From NCBI GenBank assembly GCA_945867185.1, contig CAMBHM010000045.1, forward strand, positions 1 through 9,781: a stretch of 9,781 nucleotides of DNA, in the 5' to 3' direction. The notes beneath the pieces are model-generated. The model was not told the origin of the DNA. It saw nothing but the letters and a program-made list of their open reading frames with translations, and did not search any database. Shown here piece by piece: positions 6,877 to 9,781 of the stretch. Positions within the stretch are counted from its first letter, which is position 1. Every line of letters begins with the position of its first letter. Position numbers and translations under genes: made by a program. Source of the DNA: Legionella genomosp. 1. Its GTDB lineage: Bacteria; Pseudomonadota; Gammaproteobacteria; Legionellales; Legionellaceae.

Positions 6877-7960
6877 AACGAAGTTTCAAAGTAGCTAACC
6901 CACATAGAACAAACACCACCGTGATAATCCAAAAGCGCACGATGACCTTCGGCTCAGACCAGCCTTTTAGTTCAAAATGATGATGCAAGGGTGCCATCCG
7001 AAACAGCCGTTTTCCGCCCGTGCACTTAAAATATCCTACTTGTAAGATCACGGAGACTGTTTCAATTACAAACAACCCACCCATGATAAGCAAGACCAAT
7101 TCCTGCCGCACAACAATAGCCACTATCCCTAAAGCCGCGCCCAAAGAAAGCGATCCGACATCTCCCATAAATACTTGTGCAGGATAACTATTATACCAAA
7201 GAAACCCCAATCCTGCCCCCACAATGGCAGAACAAAAAATAGTAAGCTCCCCCGTATTGGGCAAAAACGGCATAGCCAGATAATGTGCATAGACTACATT
7301 GCTTGAGGCATACGCAAACACCCCAAGGGCGCCTGCTACCATCACAATAGGCATAATAGCCAACCCATCCAGACCATCTGTCAAGTTAACAGCATTGCTG
7401 CTACCCACAATGACAAAATACTCCAACAAAGGAAAAAGGGGGCCTAGATTAATCAACCAAGACTTAAAAAATGGCACGGTAAGTTGCGTATGGATCGGCA
7501 TACTTGCATTGAAATAGAGAAACAAGACTGCAGCAAGCGCGATCATCGATTGCCAAAAGAATTTCCAGCGACCTGGTAATCCTTTGCTATGCTTTAATAC
7601 CAATTTTCGATAATCATCCACCCAACCCACAAGACCACAGCTTAGCGTCACAAAGAGTGCCAGCCACAAGCTCAATTGACGTAAGTCGCCCCATAATAAA
7701 CAGGTCACCGTGATGGCTACCAAGATCAACACCCCGCCCATGGTGGGTGTGCCTGTTTTTGCTAAGTGACTCTGCGGACCATCTGTTCTAACCACTTGAC
7801 CAATTTGTAATTGCTGTAGCCATCGAATCATCGGGGGCCCGCAAAAAAGGCCTACCAATAAGGAGGTCAGTGCTGCCAAAATGGATCGAAACGTTAAGTA
7901 TTGAAAAACTCTAAACGCATGATACTGTCCCTGTAATAATTGCGTTATCCAATATAGCAT
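6875..7960 (-). CDS. mraY: Phospho-N-acetylmuramoyl-pentapeptide transferase MraY
   Basis: Integral inner-membrane enzyme that moves phospho-MurNAc-pentapeptide from UDP to undecaprenyl phosphate, giving lipid I. At 361 residues it is almost the same length as E. coli MraY (360) and aligns nearly without gaps: [11 protein letters not shown] (68-78), the active-site DDYRKL (Asp115-Asp116), [15 protein letters not shown] (123-137), [16 protein letters not shown] (186-201), [11 protein letters not shown] (264-274) with Asp267, and the C-terminal HHH motif [22 protein letters not shown] in part (323-344). About ten membrane segments are visible. The start is ATG at 7958-7960 with a strong AAAGGAG seven bases upstream. 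It is separated from murF by the only sizeable gap in the window. Confidence 0.98.
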   Translation of the reverse strand: MLYWITQLLQGQYHAFRVFQYLTFRSILAALTSLLVGLFCGPPMIRWLQQLQIGQVVRTDGPQSHLAKTGTPTMGGVLILVAITVTCLLWGDLRQLSLWLALFVTLSCGLVGWVDDYRKLVLKHSKGLPGRWKFFWQSMIALAAVLFLYFNASMPIHTQLTVPFFKSWLINLGPLFPLLEYFVIVGSSNAVNLTDGLDGLAIMPIVMVAGALGVFAYASSNVVYAHYLAMPFLPNTGELTIFCSAIVGAGLGFLWYNSYPAQVFMGDVGSLSLGAALGIVAIVVRQELVLLIMGGLFVIETVSVILQVGYFKCTGGKRLFRMAPLHHHFELKGWSEPKVIVRFWIITVVFVLCGLATLKLR

Positions 7961-8005
7961 GGTACCACTCCTTTAAACTGACCTAATGACCGCGCGCAGT
8001 ATACC
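7961..8005 (-). other. 45-base murF-mraY spacer
   Basis: This is the only gap longer than 20 bases. It holds the mraY ribosome site, a GCGCGC stretch soon after the murF stop and two copies of GGTCA three bases apart. I see no convincing -35/-10 pair, no long stem-loop and no T-run, so neither a promoter nor a terminator can be called. Confidence 0.5.
7968..7974 (-). promoter_or_regulatory. Shine-Dalgarno of mraY
   Basis: AAAGGAG on the minus strand, seven bases before the ATG at 7960. It is the best-placed ribosome site in the window and lies in true intergenic sequence rather than in an upstream gene. Confidence 0.8.
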
Positions 8006-9334
8006 TCAGCGAAGTAATTGCTGCACAATCTTTTCCATTCGACTCGAGCGAGATCCCTTCACCAACACAGTCGTTTGTTCATTGAGTTGCCCCAACAGAT
8101 CAGAAATCAGATCATCATGATCCCTATAGTGCTTCCCCGCGGATCCAAATGCTTTGACAGTCTCCTCACTAGCAACCCCACAGGTCATCAATGCTTCAAT
8201 TCCATGATCCCGGGCCGCCGAGCCTACTTCTTGATGATGGGCCAAACACCATGATCCAAGCTCTCCCATATCGCCAAATACAAAAATGCGGCGACCAGAA
8301 CGAGCCGCTAATACGTCTAATGCTGCCAATGAAGACCGTAGATTTGCATTATAGGTATCATCAATCACCACGGAATTATTTTTTCCAGCCAGAAACGACA
8401 TCCGACCCGAAACACCTGAAAAGCGCTCCAATCCAGAAACGATGGTCGTGATAGGGATCCCTAGCGCATCCGTACAAGCCGCTGCTGCTAACGCATTCCT
8501 CACTTGATGAGCACCGACTACTCGTAAAGCAACATCCGCCTCCCCTTCTGGCAATACCAATCTAAAATGCGCACACCCCTCTTCTGTAAAGATCCTGTCT
8601 TTTGCTTGAACTGCAGCCGAATGATCCACAGAGAATCGCACCGTGTGCTTTGAACGAAGGGGCGCATCCCAGGCGTGAGCAAAGAGATCATCATCATTCA
8701 CAATGGCAGTCCCAGAGACACCCAGACCTTGATATATTTCACCTTTGGCTCGCGCCACCTCTTCAATAGAACCAAACTCTCCGATATGAGCAGGGGCAAT
8801 ATTATTGATAAGGGCCACATCGGGACGGACAATCGCAACGGTATGTGCAATCTCACCTGGGTGGTTTGCCCCTAATTCAAACACAGCGTAGCGATCCTCT
8901 GGTTGTACACGCAATACACTCAAAGGAACCCCAATATGATTATTCAAATTACCAGGCGTTTTAAAAGAAGGAGGCGGTAGAATAGCGGCTATCATTTCTT
9001 TAACTGTCGTTTTTCCATTACTGCCCGTTAATGCAATCACTTCACAAGCAAGCGTTTGACGGTAAGCAGAAGCCATTTGTGTCAAGGCTACAAGCGAATC
9101 AGGCACTCTTAGAAAAGGAACATTCAGCTTAATTGCTTCTGAACAAAGGACTGCCGCTGCGCCCTTCGCGATGGCCTCCTGAATAAAGGCATGTCCATCG
9201 AATCGGTCCCCACGAAGAGCCACAAACAAAGCACCAGGTTTCACACTCCGGCTATCGATAGATACCCCCGTTAAGGGGGTATCTATCTCACAAGGAATCT
9301 GTAAAGACGCTGCAACTTCGCACAACGATTTCAT
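8006..9334 (-). CDS. murF: UDP-N-acetylmuramoyl-tripeptide--D-alanyl-D-alanine ligase MurF
   Basis: Cytoplasmic ATP-dependent ligase that adds D-Ala-D-Ala to the UDP-MurNAc-tripeptide, the last soluble precursor step. The 442-residue protein (E. coli 452) shows GVSIDSRSVKPGALFVALRG (23-42), FDGHAFIQEAIAKGAAAVL in part (45-63), P-loop LTGSNGKTTVKEM (102-114), TPGNLNNHIGVPLSVLR (126-142), FELGANHPGEI (152-162), NNIAPAHIGEFGS (177-189), AKGEIY (196-201) with the likely carbamylated Lys, GAHQVRNALAAAA (274-286), DDTYNAN (325-331), FVFGDMGELG (351-360) and VLVKGSRSSRMEKIV (423-437). The usual NANP is NANL here. ATG at 9332-9334 overlaps the stop of zipA (ATGA), with only a weak GAG before it. Codons 16-26 contain a perfect 13-bp inverted repeat. 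GSNGKTT and the DDTYNAN block separate it from MurC, MurD and MurE. Confidence 0.97.
   Translation of the reverse strand: MKSLCEVAASLQIPCEIDTPLTGVSIDSRSVKPGALFVALRGDRFDGHAFIQEAIAKGAAAVLCSEAIKLNVPFLRVPDSLVALTQMASAYRQTLACEVIALTGSNGKTTVKEMIAAILPPPSFKTPGNLNNHIGVPLSVLRVQPEDRYAVFELGANHPGEIAHTVAIVRPDVALINNIAPAHIGEFGSIEEVARAKGEIYQGLGVSGTAIVNDDDLFAHAWDAPLRSKHTVRFSVDHSAAVQAKDRIFTEEGCAHFRLVLPEGEADVALRVVGAHQVRNALAAAACTDALGIPITTIVSGLERFSGVSGRMSFLAGKNNSVVIDDTYNANLRSSLAALDVLAARSGRRIFVFGDMGELGSWCLAHHQEVGSAARDHGIEALMTCGVASEETVKAFGSAGKHYRDHDDLISDLLGQLNEQTTVLVKGSRSSRMEKIVQQLLR
9257..9287. repeat. Perfect 13-bp inverted repeat within the start of murF
   Basis: The arms are GATAGATACCCCC (9257-9269) and GGGGGTATCTATC (9275-9287) with a 5-base loop (GTTAA, 9270-9274); all 13 pairs match. 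It lies 47-77 bases into murF, over codons for about EIDTPLTGVSI. The mRNA could fold into a stable stem-loop. There is no T-run after it in the direction of transcription, so it is not a standard intrinsic terminator. The encoded residues fit the MurF family, so it is not an insertion that disturbs the protein. Confidence 0.85.
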
Positions 9335-9781
9335 GCAAACTCACACGCTTCAACCCCATCGATGCGCTGGTAATATCGCCGAATACCCGCCTCAGTCAGT
9401 GGCTGACGTCTATCGTCCAACAAATAAGTATCCAATCCCTCGCTCAATTGTTTTGCAGTATCCAGCATGATAGCAAATCGCTCTGCATCAATCGTAGGAT
9501 TCCCTGATGTTTGCATAAACAGGCATAATCCGTGCACACTGAATGCACCAATATTCTGCAAATCAAACACCCCGCTCGGAGTTGCTGCTGCCAAGCTACA
9601 TAATACAGGTCCTTGACCATTCGGAAATTGATGCCGATGAAACAAATGTCCTTCTCCAAATCGCAATCCCACTGAAAGGACTGTTTGCAACAATTCGTAG
9701 CCCGCCAACTGGCGATTCTCTTTGGCCAATAAGAACAGGATCAACGAGGAGAGGGCTGGCCCTCCAGATATCGGTTTTTCT
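9331..9781 (-). CDS. zipA: Cell division protein ZipA, C-terminal FtsZ-binding domain (5' end outside window)
   Basis: ZipA is an inner-membrane divisome protein whose C-terminal domain binds the FtsZ tail. About 150 C-terminal residues are visible and the frame is open to the window edge, so this is a 5'-truncated view; a TTG at 9744 falls within the domain start and is not a credible start. The visible part begins with a short Gly/Pro/Ser stretch (EKPISGGPALSS) that looks like the end of a linker, then the domain: LAGYELLQTVLSVGLRFGEG, with FHRHQFPNGQGPVLCSLA, GVFDLQNIGAFSVHGLCLFMQ and TYLLDDRRQPLTEAGIRRY further on. These match E. coli ZipA in order and spacing (NGELLLNSIQQAGFIFGDM, YHRHLSPDGSGPALFSLA, PGVTIFMQ, VLDDQRRMMTPQKLREY). 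The N-terminal membrane anchor cannot be seen, so a fusion or a soluble form is not excluded. The stop overlaps the murF start by four bases. Confidence 0.88.
   Translation of the reverse strand, partial: EKPISGGPALSSLILFLLAKENRQLAGYELLQTVLSVGLRFGEGHLFHRHQFPNGQGPVLCSLAAATPSGVFDLQNIGAFSVHGLCLFMQTSGNPTIDAERFAIMLDTAKQLSEGLDTYLLDDRRQPLTEAGIRRYYQRIDGVEACEFA

Noticed and set aside
7961..8005. Internal promoter or attenuator in the murF-mraY gap
   Set aside because: No -35/-10 pair with proper spacing and no strong stem-loop with T-run could be seen; only the mraY ribosome site is supported.
9257..9287. Intrinsic terminator at the murF hairpin
   Set aside because: No T-run follows the stem on the minus strand, and it lies inside murF, which must be transcribed through.
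9331..9744. A complete 137-residue gene starting at TTG 9744
   Set aside because: The frame stays open to the window edge, there is no ribosome site for the TTG, and the start would cut into the first strand of the ZipA domain. It is better read as the 3' end of a longer gene.

Overview
The window is a stretch of a division and cell-wall (dcw) cluster, with every gene on the minus strand. Read in the direction of transcription (right to left) the order is zipA (3' part only), murF, mraY, murD, ftsW, murC, murB, ddl, ftsQ, ftsA (5' part only). All identifications rest on reading the translated sequences against remembered family motifs; no search was run. A recognisable ZipA FtsZ-binding domain, a gammaproteobacterial division protein, together with FtsQ and FtsA of proteobacterial type points to a gammaproteobacterium. 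Base composition looks intermediate, slightly AT-rich. The genus cannot be fixed from this window; a Legionella/Coxiella-like lineage is only a guess.

Right part (9781 to about 5526): the C-terminal FtsZ-binding part of ZipA overlaps murF by four bases. MurF adds D-Ala-D-Ala to the UDP-MurNAc-tripeptide. After a 45-base gap, the only spacer longer than 20 bases, comes mraY (lipid I synthase), then murD (D-Glu ligase) 8 bases later. Middle (5529 to 2032): ftsW overlaps murD, murC follows ftsW after 10 bases, and murB overlaps murC. Left part (2035 to 1): ddl of the long DdlA type overlaps murB, ftsQ follows after 18 bases, and ftsA starts 7 bases after ftsQ and runs off the window.

The genes work together. 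Ddl makes D-Ala-D-Ala for MurF. MurB, MurC, MurD and MurF build the UDP-MurNAc-pentapeptide. MraY puts it on the lipid carrier. FtsW polymerises lipid II at the septum. FtsQ, FtsA and ZipA belong to the divisome, with FtsA and ZipA as the two membrane tethers of FtsZ. Junctions are 4-base overlaps (ATGA once, GTGA three times) or short gaps with Shine-Dalgarno sequences inside or next to the preceding stop codon, so the block is very probably one operon with translational coupling.

The cluster is largely ordinary. The points that stand out are the location of zipA directly before murF, the absence of murG between ftsW and murC, a DdlA-type ligase and a type II-like MurB in the cluster, a perfect 13-bp hairpin inside the start of murF, and an unusual Leu in the MurF NANP motif. 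I see no RNA genes, mobile elements, CRISPR arrays or previously undescribed system. No gene-free stretch exceeds 45 bases.
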